Part shown: piece by piece, positions 35,656-44,496 of the stretch
Layout of the letters: each line of letters begins with the position of its first letter
How positions within the stretch are numbered: the first letter of the stretch is position 1
Source: Competibacter sp963695105
GTDB lineage: Bacteria; Pseudomonadota; Gammaproteobacteria; Competibacterales; Competibacteraceae
Direction: 5' to 3'
Assembly: GCA_963695105.1 (NCBI GenBank)
Contig: CAVOGC010000010.1
Span: forward strand, 62,001-126,000
Length of the DNA: 64,000 nucleotides
Program-made: the position numbers and the translations under genes
Notes under the pieces: model-generated
Told to the model about the DNA's origin: nothing
Databases searched by the model: none
Seen by the model: the letters and a program-made list of their open reading frames with translations, nothing else

Positions 35656-36585
35656 TCAGCCGGCGGCGTAAGCCAGCGACAGCGCGCCGGGACCGACGCA
35701 GGCGCCGCCGGCCGCGCTCATGACGGACACCATGACTTCGACGCCCCACTGGCGGGCGTACTGTTCGAATTCGACGAAGCAGGGTTTCTGCTTGAGTGCT
35801 TGCGGGTCGCCGGCGTAACTGACCGCCACCAGCGGGTTTCTCAGCCCCAATTCGACTGCTTTCCGGACATGATCCAGCAGGTTCGACAAGGCCTTGTCGA
35901 AGCCGCGCCCCTTGAACGCCAGTTCGATTTTGCCATCGAAAAAGCGGGCGACCGGCTTGTTGCCGAGCAACCCATCCAGACGGGATTCCGGAAACGCCAT
36001 GCGCATTTCATCGGTTTCGTGCGCCCAGTTGCGCGCATAGGACAGGTCACTGGGCAGAATGTAGCAGTGTATGTACTGTCGGAACTCTTCGATCCGCCGG
36101 CGCAATTCGTTGAAGGCCAAATCCTGATCCCGCAACAGCCGGATCACCGCATCGACCAGCACCGCCTCACCGGCGAAAACGGTTCTACTGTCGAGCACGT
36201 TCAGATAGAACGGCGTTTGCAAGCCGGCCAGCCGGCGCTTCTCGCGGTAGCCGCGCAGAATGGCGAAAGAGGCTTCGGTCGCGTTCTGAAACAGAGCGCT
36301 GAGGGTTTGCGAGAGGGTAATCAGGATCGCCCGGTCGTACTCGACGACCCAGCGGTTCAGAAACAGCGTGGCGATGGTGTCGGCCGGACAAGGTTCGTTC
36401 GTCACCTTCAGGTCCGGCGATGCGGCGTAGCGGTGAAAAAAAGCCAGGCTCAGGTTGACATCCCGAACGTCGGAAAACACCTGATCGCCCAGGATCAGCT
36501 TGCTGGGCAACACCTTTAGCTGCTGCTGCTGCACGTAAGCGCCCGGCAAATCGCAGGTCGCGTCGATCACCACCACGGTTTTCAT
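35656..36585 (-). CDS. DegV family protein
   Basis: Predicted fatty-acid-binding protein, 309 aa, two-domain DegV fold. N-terminal VVVIDATCDLPGAYVQQQ, the strand-loop VFSDVRDVNLSLAFFHRYAA, LITLSQTLSALFQNAT (the TLSSxLSGT-like ligand loop) and the C-terminal VMSAAGGACVGPGALSLAYA. In Firmicutes such proteins (FakB) present fatty acids to a kinase FakA; no FakA-like gene is here and the role in proteobacteria is unknown. It is convergent with urtE, 7 bp apart, and lies downstream of the PilZ gene. Confidence 0.85.
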   Translation of the reverse strand: MKTVVVIDATCDLPGAYVQQQQLKVLPSKLILGDQVFSDVRDVNLSLAFFHRYAASPDLKVTNEPCPADTIATLFLNRWVVEYDRAILITLSQTLSALFQNATEASFAILRGYREKRRLAGLQTPFYLNVLDSRTVFAGEAVLVDAVIRLLRDQDLAFNELRRRIEEFRQYIHCYILPSDLSYARNWAHETDEMRMAFPESRLDGLLGNKPVARFFDGKIELAFKGRGFDKALSNLLDHVRKAVELGLRNPLVAVSYAGDPQALKQKPCFVEFEQYARQWGVEVMVSVMSAAGGACVGPGALSLAYAAG

Positions 36586-36651
36586 GCCGGCGCAACTCCG
36601 GGGTCGCGCTCGCGGTCCGTTTGGCCGTTATCCGGCGGCTGGATGGATGAC

Positions 36652-36966
36652 TCAGCCGCCATGGGGGTTGCTGTAGAGCGCTTCGAACCGGCAGCCATAG
36701 CCGAACCGCCCGTCCTGCTTGGCGGGGTTGACGCGCACGATCGTGGCCGTCGCCTCCAGTTCGTTGTCCGCCAGTTCGTCCGATTGGATGAAGAGGTACA
36801 GCGTCGCGCCAACCCACAGCTCCTGCTCGGTCCACAACAAAATGCCGCCCGCGCTGATATTGCCCATCAAGCCCTCGTGCAGCATTTCAGCGTCGGCGAC
36901 CTTGTACTGGATCGTGGCGCTGATTTCGATGCGGACGAATTGCCTTTTTTCGATGCCATCGGGCAT
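36652..36966 (-). CDS. PilZ-domain protein
   Basis: Single PilZ domain, 104 aa, a c-di-GMP receptor family. Both ligand motifs are present: RQFVR (RxxxR, residues 8-12) and NISAGG (NxSxxG, about 36-41). The ATG at 36966 has GGAG 7 nt upstream and starts just before the first motif, so a start at 37038 is unlikely. It ends 66 bp before the degV-like start and may be in one unit with it. The divergent neighbour encodes a cyclic-nucleotide-binding protein, a suggestive second-messenger pair. Confidence 0.87.
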   Translation of the reverse strand: MPDGIEKRQFVRIEISATIQYKVADAEMLHEGLMGNISAGGILLWTEQELWVGATLYLFIQSDELADNELEATATIVRVNPAKQDGRFGYGCRFEALYSNPHGG

Positions 36967-37134
36967 AAACGCACTCCGGAAGGGCCTTGGAAGAGCCGAG
37001 GCAATGTCTGGAGCGCGTACCCTATCACACCCCCACAAAGTCAGTTAAACTGCCACAAAATTATCGCACCAACCGTCTGGCAAGCCAAGGCGCGGGTATT
37101 TCCATCGACCCTCCGCACGACGAGGCACCGGTCC

Positions 37135-37500
37135 ATGCATAATCAGGATCTTTTCACCCAAATTGAAGAATACCGCTCCTTCGCCGCCGGCCAAACCATC
37201 TTCCGGGAGGGCGAGGCGGGCGATAACCTGTATATCGTGACGGAAGGCGAGGTCGACATTCTGATGAACGGCGGCCACATCCTGGAAACCGTTGGCCCTG
37301 GCGGCATTGTCGGAGAACTCGCGCTGGTCGACGACAAACCGCGCAGCGCCACGGCCATCGCCCGCACCGACTGCGTGCTGGCGCCCGTCAGCCGGTTGCA
37401 CTTTCTGGCGCTGGTCCGGTTGACGCCTTCCTTCGCCATCCAGGTCATGCGGGTGATGGCCGAACGGCTGCGCCGCACCACCAACCAGCTTCGCGACTGA
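37135..37500 (+). CDS. Stand-alone cyclic-nucleotide-binding domain protein
   Basis: 121-aa protein made of one CNB (cap) domain and no DNA-binding part. The fold is clear: AGQTIFREGEAGDNLYIVTE, the phosphate-binding cassette region GELALVDDKPRSATAIAR, and a C-terminal helix to NQLRD. The PRSATA stretch matches the cAMP-binding consensus (Arg then small residue), so it may bind a cyclic nucleotide. No output domain is fused, so it would act through a partner. The ATG at 37135 has AGG 9 nt upstream. Divergent from the PilZ gene. Confidence 0.85.
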   Translation: MHNQDLFTQIEEYRSFAAGQTIFREGEAGDNLYIVTEGEVDILMNGGHILETVGPGGIVGELALVDDKPRSATAIARTDCVLAPVSRLHFLALVRLTPSFAIQVMRVMAERLRRTTNQLRD

Positions 37501-37691
37501 TCGCGCGGCCCGGCCGCCGGATCGTCGCTCGGTTCGAAGCGGATCGCTCGCGCGCTTGAAAACGCTTGTTTGCATGACGCACCGCATGATGCCCGCAATT
37601 CCCCGGCCAGTAGTGGCATACCGGAGCTGCTCCGGCCATGACCGCGCGGCTGGTGGCCGGCTTCGCGGCGACCTCCTCCGTGGAAATTTGC

Positions 37692-40241
37692 ATGCCTGAA
37701 GCTTCTGTCGCCTATCAAGATGATTCGAACCTGACCGGCAACGGCCTGCTGGGTGACTACCCGGTCGCCGCGTCCGGCTACGACGAAATGTTCGAGGCGC
37801 CCGGCCTGCTGCGCCCCCATTGGGGCGATATGGCGCGGGCGCTGGAGGAGATCGGCGGCGCGGAGCTGGAACGCCGGCATTCCGAAATCCAACGCCTGCT
37901 GCAAGCGGACGGGGTCACCTACAACACCTACGACGATCCGCGTGGTTCGTTGCGGCACTGGCTGGTCGATCCCATTCCGCTGCTGATGACCGGCGAGGAA
38001 TGGGACGCGCTGGCCATGGGCCTGGAGCAGCGCTCGCGGCTGCTGAACGCTTTGCTGGCCGATCTTTACGACCGGCGGCTGGCGATCCGCCAGGGCTGGC
38101 TGCCGCCGGAACTGATCTACACCCATCCCGGTTTCCTGCCGTCCTGCCACCAGTCGCTGCCGGCCGGCTGCCGCTGGCTGACCTTTCACGGCGTGGACCT
38201 GGCCCGCGGGCCGGACGGCGCGTTCCGGATCCACGGCGACCGCACCCAATCTCCGTCCGGCGCCGGCTATACGCTGGAAAACCGGGTCATTCTGGCGCGG
38301 GCCCTGCCGATGCTGTATCGCGACGCGCCCTTGCGCCGGCTGGCCAGCTTTCTGGAGACCGAACGGACCACGCTGGCCGGCATGGCGCGCCACAACCCCG
38401 ACAGCCCGCATGTCGTGCTGCTGACGCCTGGTCCCAGCAGTCCGGTCTATTTCGAACATGCCTACTTGGCCAACTATCTGTCGCTCAGCCTGGTCGAGGG
38501 CGAGGATCTGGTGGTGCGCGATGGCCGAGTCTGGCTGAAAACCCTCGGCGGGCTGCGGCCGGTGGATGTGATTCTGCGGCGGGTATCGGATGTTTTCTGC
38601 GACCCGCTGGAACTGCGCGGCGACTCCCTGTTGGGCATCCCCGGACTGCTGCAAGCGGTGCGCGGCGGCCATGTCGCGCTCGCCAGCGCCTTGGGCAGCG
38701 GTCTCATTGAAAATCCCGGACTGGCCGCCTTCCTGCCGTTGCTGTGCCGGCATCTGCTGGGTGAGGATCTCAGGCTGCCGTCCCTGGCGACCTGGTGGTG
38801 CGGCGACCCGACCGAACGCGGTTACGTTCTGGCGAATCTGGACCGGTTGGTGGTGCGCTCGATCCTGGCGGACGGGCCGTGCTGGGACGGCGGTCAGCTC
38901 GACGCGGCGACCCGCGCGCACCTGATCGAGCGGATTCACGCCAACCCGTACCGCTTTGTCGGTCAGGAGCCGCTGCCGCTGTCCACCGCGCCGGTGCTGG
39001 AAGAAGGCCGGCTGACGCCGCGACCGGTGATCCTGCGCGGCTTCACGGTCGCCGACGGCGACGGTTACCGGGTCATGCCCGGCGGCCTGGCCCGGGTCTC
39101 GTCCGGCCTGGACACCCTGCAAGCCTCGCTGCAAAACGGCGGCATCAGCAAGGACTGGTGGGTGCTGGCGCCGACCCCGCAACGCCACGTCAGTCTGCTG
39201 CGGCAATCCTATGGCCCGATCGTGGTGACTCGCGATGGCAGCGATCTGCCCAGCCGGGTCGCCGATGATCTGTACTGGCTGGGCCGGTACCTGGAGCGGC
39301 TCGACAGCACCGCGCGGTTGTTGCGGGAAGCGTTCGGGCGGCTGCTGGAATGGGAGCAGGACAACACCGACGAGCGCTGCCTGGACGACCTGCTCGACGC
39401 GCTGGAAATTCCGGTGCCGCCGGTGGCGGAATCGCCGCGTGCCCGTTTCTTCAACCTGCGCCAGGAACTGCTGAACCTGATCGTCGACTCGGAACACCCC
39501 AGCAGCATGCAAGCATTGTTCGAGGGCTTGCTGCGGACCGGCCGCGCGGTGCGCAACCATCTGGGTGACGATAGCTGGCGGTTGCTGAATCGTTTGCAGC
39601 AGAACATTCAGGAGCCACCCAAAGGGCTGGGCGCCCGCCAGGCACGGGAGTTGCTGGAAGAAGATCTGATGCTGGTGGCGGCATTTTCCGGGCTGAGCAA
39701 TGAAACCATGCCTCATCATCAGGGCTGGCTGTTTTTCGACATCGGTCGCCATCTGGAACGGGTGCTGCACACTCTGGAGCTGTTTAAGCTGGCTTTCATT
39801 ACCGCCCGCAATCCAGGGCTCCCGCTGTGGGAGGTGGTGCTCACCCTCACCGACAATCTGACCGCCTACCGCCGCCGCTACCGTTCCGCGCTGCATCCGA
39901 CCGCGATCATCGACCTGCTGCTGTTCGATGAAGGCAACCCCCGGTCGGTCGGCTATCAGTTGCGGCGGCTGCAACGCAATGTCGGCCGGCTGCACCGGCC
40001 GGTGAGTTCTACCTACCGCAATGCCGAGGAACGCTTGATTCTGGAAGCCTTCACTACCTTGCAACTGGCCGATATCGAAGCCCTGGCCACGCTTTCCCAC
40101 GACAGCACCCGCTCCAGCACCGAACTGAACCGGTTGCTGGACGCTCTGCACACGCCATTGTCGAGCCTGTCCGACGCCCTGACCCACAGCCATTTCAGCC
40201 ACGCCGAAGTGCCCCGGCAACTGATCACCATGCAGCCGTGA
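37692..40241 (+). CDS. Fused circularly permuted ATP-grasp / alpha-E domain protein
   Basis: Two-domain protein of 849 aa. Residues about 25-500 are a circularly permuted type 2 ATP-grasp (COG2308-like: YDEMFEAPGLLRPHW, ADGVTYNTYDDPRG, GFLPSCHQSLPAGCRWL, LTPGPSSPVYFEHAYLA); residues about 519-845 are an all-helical alpha-E domain (COG2307-like: SRVADDLYWLGRYLERLDST). This class is predicted to form amide or peptide bonds, with an unknown product. The next gene, a transglutaminase, overlaps it by 4 bp. ATG 37692 has GGAA 8 nt upstream; an in-frame ATG at 37638 adds 18 residues. A CCGGAGCTGCTCCGG hairpin lies just before it (37620-37636). Confidence 0.85.
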   Translation: MPEASVAYQDDSNLTGNGLLGDYPVAASGYDEMFEAPGLLRPHWGDMARALEEIGGAELERRHSEIQRLLQADGVTYNTYDDPRGSLRHWLVDPIPLLMTGEEWDALAMGLEQRSRLLNALLADLYDRRLAIRQGWLPPELIYTHPGFLPSCHQSLPAGCRWLTFHGVDLARGPDGAFRIHGDRTQSPSGAGYTLENRVILARALPMLYRDAPLRRLASFLETERTTLAGMARHNPDSPHVVLLTPGPSSPVYFEHAYLANYLSLSLVEGEDLVVRDGRVWLKTLGGLRPVDVILRRVSDVFCDPLELRGDSLLGIPGLLQAVRGGHVALASALGSGLIENPGLAAFLPLLCRHLLGEDLRLPSLATWWCGDPTERGYVLANLDRLVVRSILADGPCWDGGQLDAATRAHLIERIHANPYRFVGQEPLPLSTAPVLEEGRLTPRPVILRGFTVADGDGYRVMPGGLARVSSGLDTLQASLQNGGISKDWWVLAPTPQRHVSLLRQSYGPIVVTRDGSDLPSRVADDLYWLGRYLERLDSTARLLREAFGRLLEWEQDNTDERCLDDLLDALEIPVPPVAESPRARFFNLRQELLNLIVDSEHPSSMQALFEGLLRTGRAVRNHLGDDSWRLLNRLQQNIQEPPKGLGARQARELLEEDLMLVAAFSGLSNETMPHHQGWLFFDIGRHLERVLHTLELFKLAFITARNPGLPLWEVVLTLTDNLTAYRRRYRSALHPTAIIDLLLFDEGNPRSVGYQLRRLQRNVGRLHRPVSSTYRNAEERLILEAFTTLQLADIEALATLSHDSTRSSTELNRLLDALHTPLSSLSDALTHSHFSHAEVPRQLITMQP

Positions 40242-41134
40242 AGTACACCATCACCCACCGCACCCTCTACCACTACAGCAGCGGTGTCGCTCTGTGCCAC
40301 AACCAGGCCTGGCTATTGCCGCGGGAAGCAAGCTGGCAGCGTTGCCGACCCAGCCGCATCACCATCCAGCCGCGGCCGGCGCTGTCCGCCGAGCGGCAGG
40401 ATTTTTTCGGCAATCGGGTGCTGTATTTTGCGATCCAGGACATTCACCAGCGTCTTGAAGTCACCCTCGTCACCGAGGTCCAGGTACTGGATGCGCGGCC
40501 GTTCGAGCAATCCAGCCCATCGCCGGCCTGGGAACAGGCCCGCAAGATGCTGCGGGAAGATCCGGACCCCGAAATCATCGAGGCCCGGCTGTTCGTGCTG
40601 GATTCGCCGTTCGTGACCCTGCATCCGACCTTTCGCGAGTACGCCGAACCCAGCTTTCCGCCGGGGCGACCGTTGCTGGAAGCGGTGGCGGATCTAAATC
40701 GGCGTATCAATCAGGAATTCACCTACGACCCGCACTTCACCACAACCGCTACCCCGCTGGACGAAGTTCTGAGCGAGCGCCGCGGGGTCTGCCAGGATTT
40801 CGCCCATCTGGGGATCGCCTGCCTGCGGGCGTTGGGGCTGGCGGCGCGCTACGTCAGCGGCTACTTGGAAACCATGCCTCCGCCGGGCCAGCCGCGGCTG
40901 GTCGGCGCCGATGCATCGCACGCCTGGCTGGCGGTCTATATCCCCGGCACCGGCTGGGCGGAGTTCGATCCGACCAACGACTGCATGCCGGGAGAGCGCC
41001 ACGTCACCCTGGCCTGGGGCCGGGATTACGGCGATGTCGCGCCGCTCACCGGCGTGATGACCGGCGGCGGTTCGCACTCGCTGGAAGTTTCGGTGGATGT
41101 GGAACCACATGCGGAATCCGCAGTCAAGAGATGA
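40238..41134 (+). CDS. Transglutaminase-like protease/transferase
   Basis: Transglutaminase-fold (PF01841) protein, 298 aa, no signal peptide. An N-terminal beta domain (about 1-90, KYTITHRTLYHYSSGVALCH) precedes the catalytic core with Cys185 in RRGVCQDFAHL, His228 in ADASHAWLAVY and Asp244 in AEFDPTND. In bacteria these act as cysteine peptidases or amide-forming enzymes. The start overlaps the ATP-grasp/alpha-E gene by 4 bp (TGAAG within CCGTGAAG), so the two are co-translated. The association of these three domain types is conserved in many bacteria but the pathway is not characterised. Confidence 0.88.
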   Translation: MKYTITHRTLYHYSSGVALCHNQAWLLPREASWQRCRPSRITIQPRPALSAERQDFFGNRVLYFAIQDIHQRLEVTLVTEVQVLDARPFEQSSPSPAWEQARKMLREDPDPEIIEARLFVLDSPFVTLHPTFREYAEPSFPPGRPLLEAVADLNRRINQEFTYDPHFTTTATPLDEVLSERRGVCQDFAHLGIACLRALGLAARYVSGYLETMPPPGQPRLVGADASHAWLAVYIPGTGWAEFDPTNDCMPGERHVTLAWGRDYGDVAPLTGVMTGGGSHSLEVSVDVEPHAESAVKR

Positions 41135-41184
41135 GCCGGAGTAGTAGGCAAAAGGGAAAAGGGGTTGGTTCTTCACTCTTGCAC

Positions 41185-41622
41185 TCAAATGCGCACCGCC
41201 AGCACGTCGCAGGGAGCACCGTGCAGCACGGCGTTGGCGGTCGATCCCAGCAGCAGCGCCAAACCGTGGCGTCCGTGGCTACCCACCACGATCAGGTCAA
41301 CGCCATGCTCCCGAGCGGCGTCGAGAATACCTTCCTTGGTGGAAGGAGCGCTGACCACCCATTGTTCGGCGTCTTCTATTTCCAGGCGGCGCGCCATTTC
41401 GCCGAGTGCTTCCCGTGCTTCCCCCAACAGCGCCTCGTCGGGTAAATCCGGCAACACCGGCAGCAGTTCATAGCCGCCGCCCAAGCTGATGTTTACGTTC
41501 TCGATCACATGGATCAGGCTCAATTGAGCGCCATATTGGCGGGCGATATCCCTGGCGCGTTCGCCGACCCGCAACGCTTCGTCGGAAAAGTCGGCGGCGA
41601 ATAAAACGTGTTGGTAAGCCAT
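41185..41622 (-). CDS. Universal stress protein UspA family
   Basis: Rossmann-like stress protein, 145 aa. N-terminal HVLFAADFSDEALRVGERA with the conserved Asp, and the ATP-binding tail VVGSHGRHGLALLLGSTANA (GxxGx9GS/T pattern), so it is the ATP-binding rather than the UspFG type. It converges with the transglutaminase gene (50 bp apart), so it is not in its operon. Confidence 0.92.
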   Translation of the reverse strand: MAYQHVLFAADFSDEALRVGERARDIARQYGAQLSLIHVIENVNISLGGGYELLPVLPDLPDEALLGEAREALGEMARRLEIEDAEQWVVSAPSTKEGILDAAREHGVDLIVVGSHGRHGLALLLGSTANAVLHGAPCDVLAVRI

Positions 41623-41702
41623 CTCACTTCCTCCCGAGTCATTTCACCCAATGGGCTCGAATCGACGTACCGCGCCGGTTCGATGGTGACGCAATCAGGA
41701 TT

Positions 41703-42203
41703 TCATTGCGCCATCGCGTCCAACAGCGCCCGCAGGAACTCACGGGTTTGCTGGCGGGACGGGTCGTCCGGCGGCAACCGCTCCCGCGCCTCGCGCAAGG
41801 CGCCCACCCCAAGCCGTACCTGCACCAGGCCGAGATTGTGCAGGGTTCGCGCATCGTCGCGACGACGCAGCGCCTCCCGATAGGCGCGCTCCGCCGCGTC
41901 CAGCCGTCCCTGTTCGGCGTAGAGATTACCCAACTGGAACCAGGGACCGGCTTCCCGTGGCTGCAAACGGGTCAGTTGCAGATAATACCCTTCCGCCACG
42001 TCCCAGCGACCGGTGGCGTAGGCTTGCAGCGCGCGTTCCTCGATGAAATCCGAACTCGGCGGTGACGCGGGCGCGACCGGCGCCGCCCGATCATCTGGCG
42101 GGTGCGACGCGGCGGTCTCCAAACTGGTCGATGCGCCTTGCATTGTGGCGCAACCGGCCAAAGCCACGCAGCAGGCCGCGACCAACGAAATCCGGAATAG
42201 CAT
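41703..42203 (-). CDS. TPR-repeat lipoprotein
   Basis: Predicted lipoprotein of 166 aa: signal peptide with lipobox LAGC at residues 15-18, so Cys18 would be lipidated. Residues about 60-140 form two to three tetratricopeptide repeats (YATGRWDVAEGYYLQLTRLQ, AGPWFQLGNLYAEQGRLDAA, DDARTLHNLGLVQVRLGVGA). Such proteins act as scaffolds at the outer membrane. Divergent from the bepA-like gene. Not assignable to a named family. Confidence 0.78.
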   Translation of the reverse strand: MLFRISLVAACCVALAGCATMQGASTSLETAASHPPDDRAAPVAPASPPSSDFIEERALQAYATGRWDVAEGYYLQLTRLQPREAGPWFQLGNLYAEQGRLDAAERAYREALRRRDDARTLHNLGLVQVRLGVGALREARERLPPDDPSRQQTREFLRALLDAMAQ

Positions 42204-42306
42204 TTAGGCGAACCTCTCCGGCGAACGGCGTATTAGGAACGATTTTGTGGAACGTGCCGCGCGTTCCCAAGTCTTAAGTAAGAGTATTCCGCAAATCGAA
42301 AATCCG

Positions 42307-43785
42307 ATGTCGCATCGTCTGCTTTCCCTGATCTTGAGTCTGTCGCTCGTCATGGCTTCGTTCGTGCCGGTGGGCGCGCAATCCATCCTGTTGCCGGATA
42401 TGGGCGATCCTTCGCGGGTGTATTTCGGCCCCGACGACGAGCAGCAAATGGGTCTGCAAATCATGCGGCAGCTCCGCACGCGTGGGGCGGTGCTGGAAGA
42501 CGTGCAGTTGAACGAATACCTCGATTCCGTCGGTCAAGGCATCGTGACCTATGCCGATCAAAACGGCGTGCCATTCAATTTTTTCTTCGTCCACAACCCC
42601 AGCATCAACGCCTTTGCCCTGCCGCATAACTTCATCGGCATCAATACCGGCCTGTTGCTGGCCACGCAGCGGGAAGACGAGCTGGCGGGGGTCATGGCCC
42701 ACGAAATCGCTCACGTTTCGCAGAAGCACATCGTCCGCGCCATCGCCGACATGAAGCGTCTGACGCTGCCGCTGGCGGCGGCGATGGTGGCTTCGGCGGC
42801 GCTGGCGGCGGCCAGCAGCCAGGCCGGTCAGGCGGCGATGGTGGGCGCCATGGCCGCCGGCGCCCAGCACCAGATCAGTTTTACCCGCGCCAACGAACAG
42901 GAGGCGGACCGCATCGGCATGCAACTGCTGGCCAAGGCCGGCTTCGACCCCCAGGGCATGGGCGATTTCTTTAGCAAATTGGAGCGGGTGTCCAGCGGCG
43001 AGGCCCGCAACCAGATTCCCGAAATGCTGCTGACCCATCCGCGCCCGGAAAGTCGCGTCGCCGACACGCGGGATCGAATCGAGATCCCGCCGCTGCGGCG
43101 CACTGTCCCCCGCGACCGCAAGGCCTACGATCTCGCCAAGGCCCGGGCGCGGGTGCTGACGAGCGAGGATACCCACACCCTCATCCGGGAACTGGAAACC
43201 CTGCTGGCCAAGGGTGGTGCGTCCGACCAAACCGCCGTGCGCTATGCTTACGCGCTGGCGCTGCGTCAGGCCGGCCGCTACGACGAGGCCCGACAGCAGG
43301 TGGCGCGCCTGGTCGGCGGCGATTCCGACCGGTTGGCCTTTCGAATCGAGGCGGCGGAGATTGCGCTGGCCCAAGGCGACCGGCAACAATCCTGGCGGCT
43401 GTTCGAGGAGGCCCGCAAGCTTTATCCGGATGATTTTACCCTGGCCATGCACTATGGCCGCGCTCTGGCCACCCAGGGCGATCCGAAGCTGGCGATGCGC
43501 TTGCTGCAACCACATCTGCGCCGCCGTCCCAACGATCCCCTGCTGTATGCAAGCTATGCCCAGGCGGCGCAGCGGGCGGGCGACATGGCGGCAACTCATG
43601 CCACCATGGCCGAGTATCATTATCTGAACGGCGAACTGCTGCCCGCCATCGAACAATTGGAACTCGGTCTCCGGAATCCCGGCCTGTCGCCGAACCGGGA
43701 GGCCCAGTTGCGTGCCCGGCTCAAGCAGTTCAGGGCGGAAGCCGTCGCCCAGGACCTGCCACTTCCCAAGCGGGCTTCGCCCTGA
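42307..43785 (+). CDS. M48-family periplasmic metalloprotease/chaperone, BepA-like
   Basis: Zinc protease of outer-membrane quality control (BepA/YfgC type), 492 aa. Signal peptide 1-24 (SLSLVMASFVPVGA-QS). The M48 domain carries HEIAH (132-136) and the third zinc ligand in ANEQEADRIGMQ. The C-terminal half (about 300-480) contains TPR repeats (YAYALALRQAGRYDEARQQV, LYASYAQAAQRAGDMAATHA). BepA assists or degrades LptD and other barrels. The ATG at 42307 starts directly at the signal sequence; a GTG at 42247 is rejected because it would add 20 polar residues. Confidence 0.92.
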   Translation: MSHRLLSLILSLSLVMASFVPVGAQSILLPDMGDPSRVYFGPDDEQQMGLQIMRQLRTRGAVLEDVQLNEYLDSVGQGIVTYADQNGVPFNFFFVHNPSINAFALPHNFIGINTGLLLATQREDELAGVMAHEIAHVSQKHIVRAIADMKRLTLPLAAAMVASAALAAASSQAGQAAMVGAMAAGAQHQISFTRANEQEADRIGMQLLAKAGFDPQGMGDFFSKLERVSSGEARNQIPEMLLTHPRPESRVADTRDRIEIPPLRRTVPRDRKAYDLAKARARVLTSEDTHTLIRELETLLAKGGASDQTAVRYAYALALRQAGRYDEARQQVARLVGGDSDRLAFRIEAAEIALAQGDRQQSWRLFEEARKLYPDDFTLAMHYGRALATQGDPKLAMRLLQPHLRRRPNDPLLYASYAQAAQRAGDMAATHATMAEYHYLNGELLPAIEQLELGLRNPGLSPNREAQLRARLKQFRAEAVAQDLPLPKRASP

Positions 43786-43896
43786 ATCGCGGAAGATCGG
43801 CGGTGGTCCGGTCGATGTCGCGCCCTGCATCGATGCGACTGACCCACTATACTTAAACGACATCAACACTCCATCTGAAAAATTTTACTCCTCTCC

Positions 43897-44496
43897 ATGG
43901 CCGATCAGAATTCCACCTCCGAACCGGGTATGTTCGATGTCGAACTGCTGCTCAAGCAGGCGCGCACCTATCTGGCGTTCGGCGAGCAAATCCGCCAGTT
44001 TGCCGAACAACCCCCCGGCGCCGGTCCACAGCCGACCGATTGGGACACTGCGCTGCGCCAGTATGTTGATCGGTTCAAGGCGGCGATCGCCCAATCGACC
44101 GAGGATTCGAACAGCAATCCCGATCTGGGTCAGCTATGGACGCTGACCCTGGAAAGCTGGCAACAGGCAGCCTCGTCCTTGGGAATCTCCGCCATCGCCC
44201 CTCGCGCTGGTCTGAGCGCTGATATCTGGCAAGCCTACCAGCAGGTCCAGGGCGAGTATCTTGAATTGCTGCGGCAGTCGGCCATGGCCGCGCTGGATCT
44301 CATGGAACAACGGCTGCACGAACGCGCGGCCTCCGGCGAGACTGCCGGCAGCCTGCGCGAATTGTTTAACTTGTGGGTGGATTGCAACGAGACCACCTAC
44401 GCCCGGATGCTGCGCGGCGCCGAATACAGCGAACTCAGCGGCCGCCTGCTGAATGCGTTGCTAGGTTGCTGCGCGCGCGTGGAAACTACCCCATGA
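43897..44496 (+). CDS. phaE: Class III PHA synthase subunit PhaE, short form
   Basis: Regulatory subunit of the class III polyhydroxyalkanoate synthase; it forms an active complex with PhaC. Length is 199 aa; from memory Allochromatium PhaE is about 357. The conserved middle is present (QVQGEYLELLRQSAMAALDL, then LFNLWVDCNETTYARML and SELSGRLLNAL), but the protein stops just there with GCCARVETTP. The C-terminal region with the NMPTRSEL-type motif and coiled coil seen in other PhaE proteins is absent, and phaC begins at once (ATGA overlap). No good ribosome site precedes the ATG. It may be a natural short form or a remnant. Confidence 0.85.
   Translation: MADQNSTSEPGMFDVELLLKQARTYLAFGEQIRQFAEQPPGAGPQPTDWDTALRQYVDRFKAAIAQSTEDSNSNPDLGQLWTLTLESWQQAASSLGISAIAPRAGLSADIWQAYQQVQGEYLELLRQSAMAALDLMEQRLHERAASGETAGSLRELFNLWVDCNETTYARMLRGAEYSELSGRLLNALLGCCARVETTP

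Noticed and set aside
37143..40220. Open frame of more than 1000 codons antisense to the ATP-grasp/alpha-E gene
   Set aside because: High GC removes stops from the mirror frame. The sequence is low-complexity Gln/Arg/Gly-rich without any family motif, while the plus strand has clear domains.
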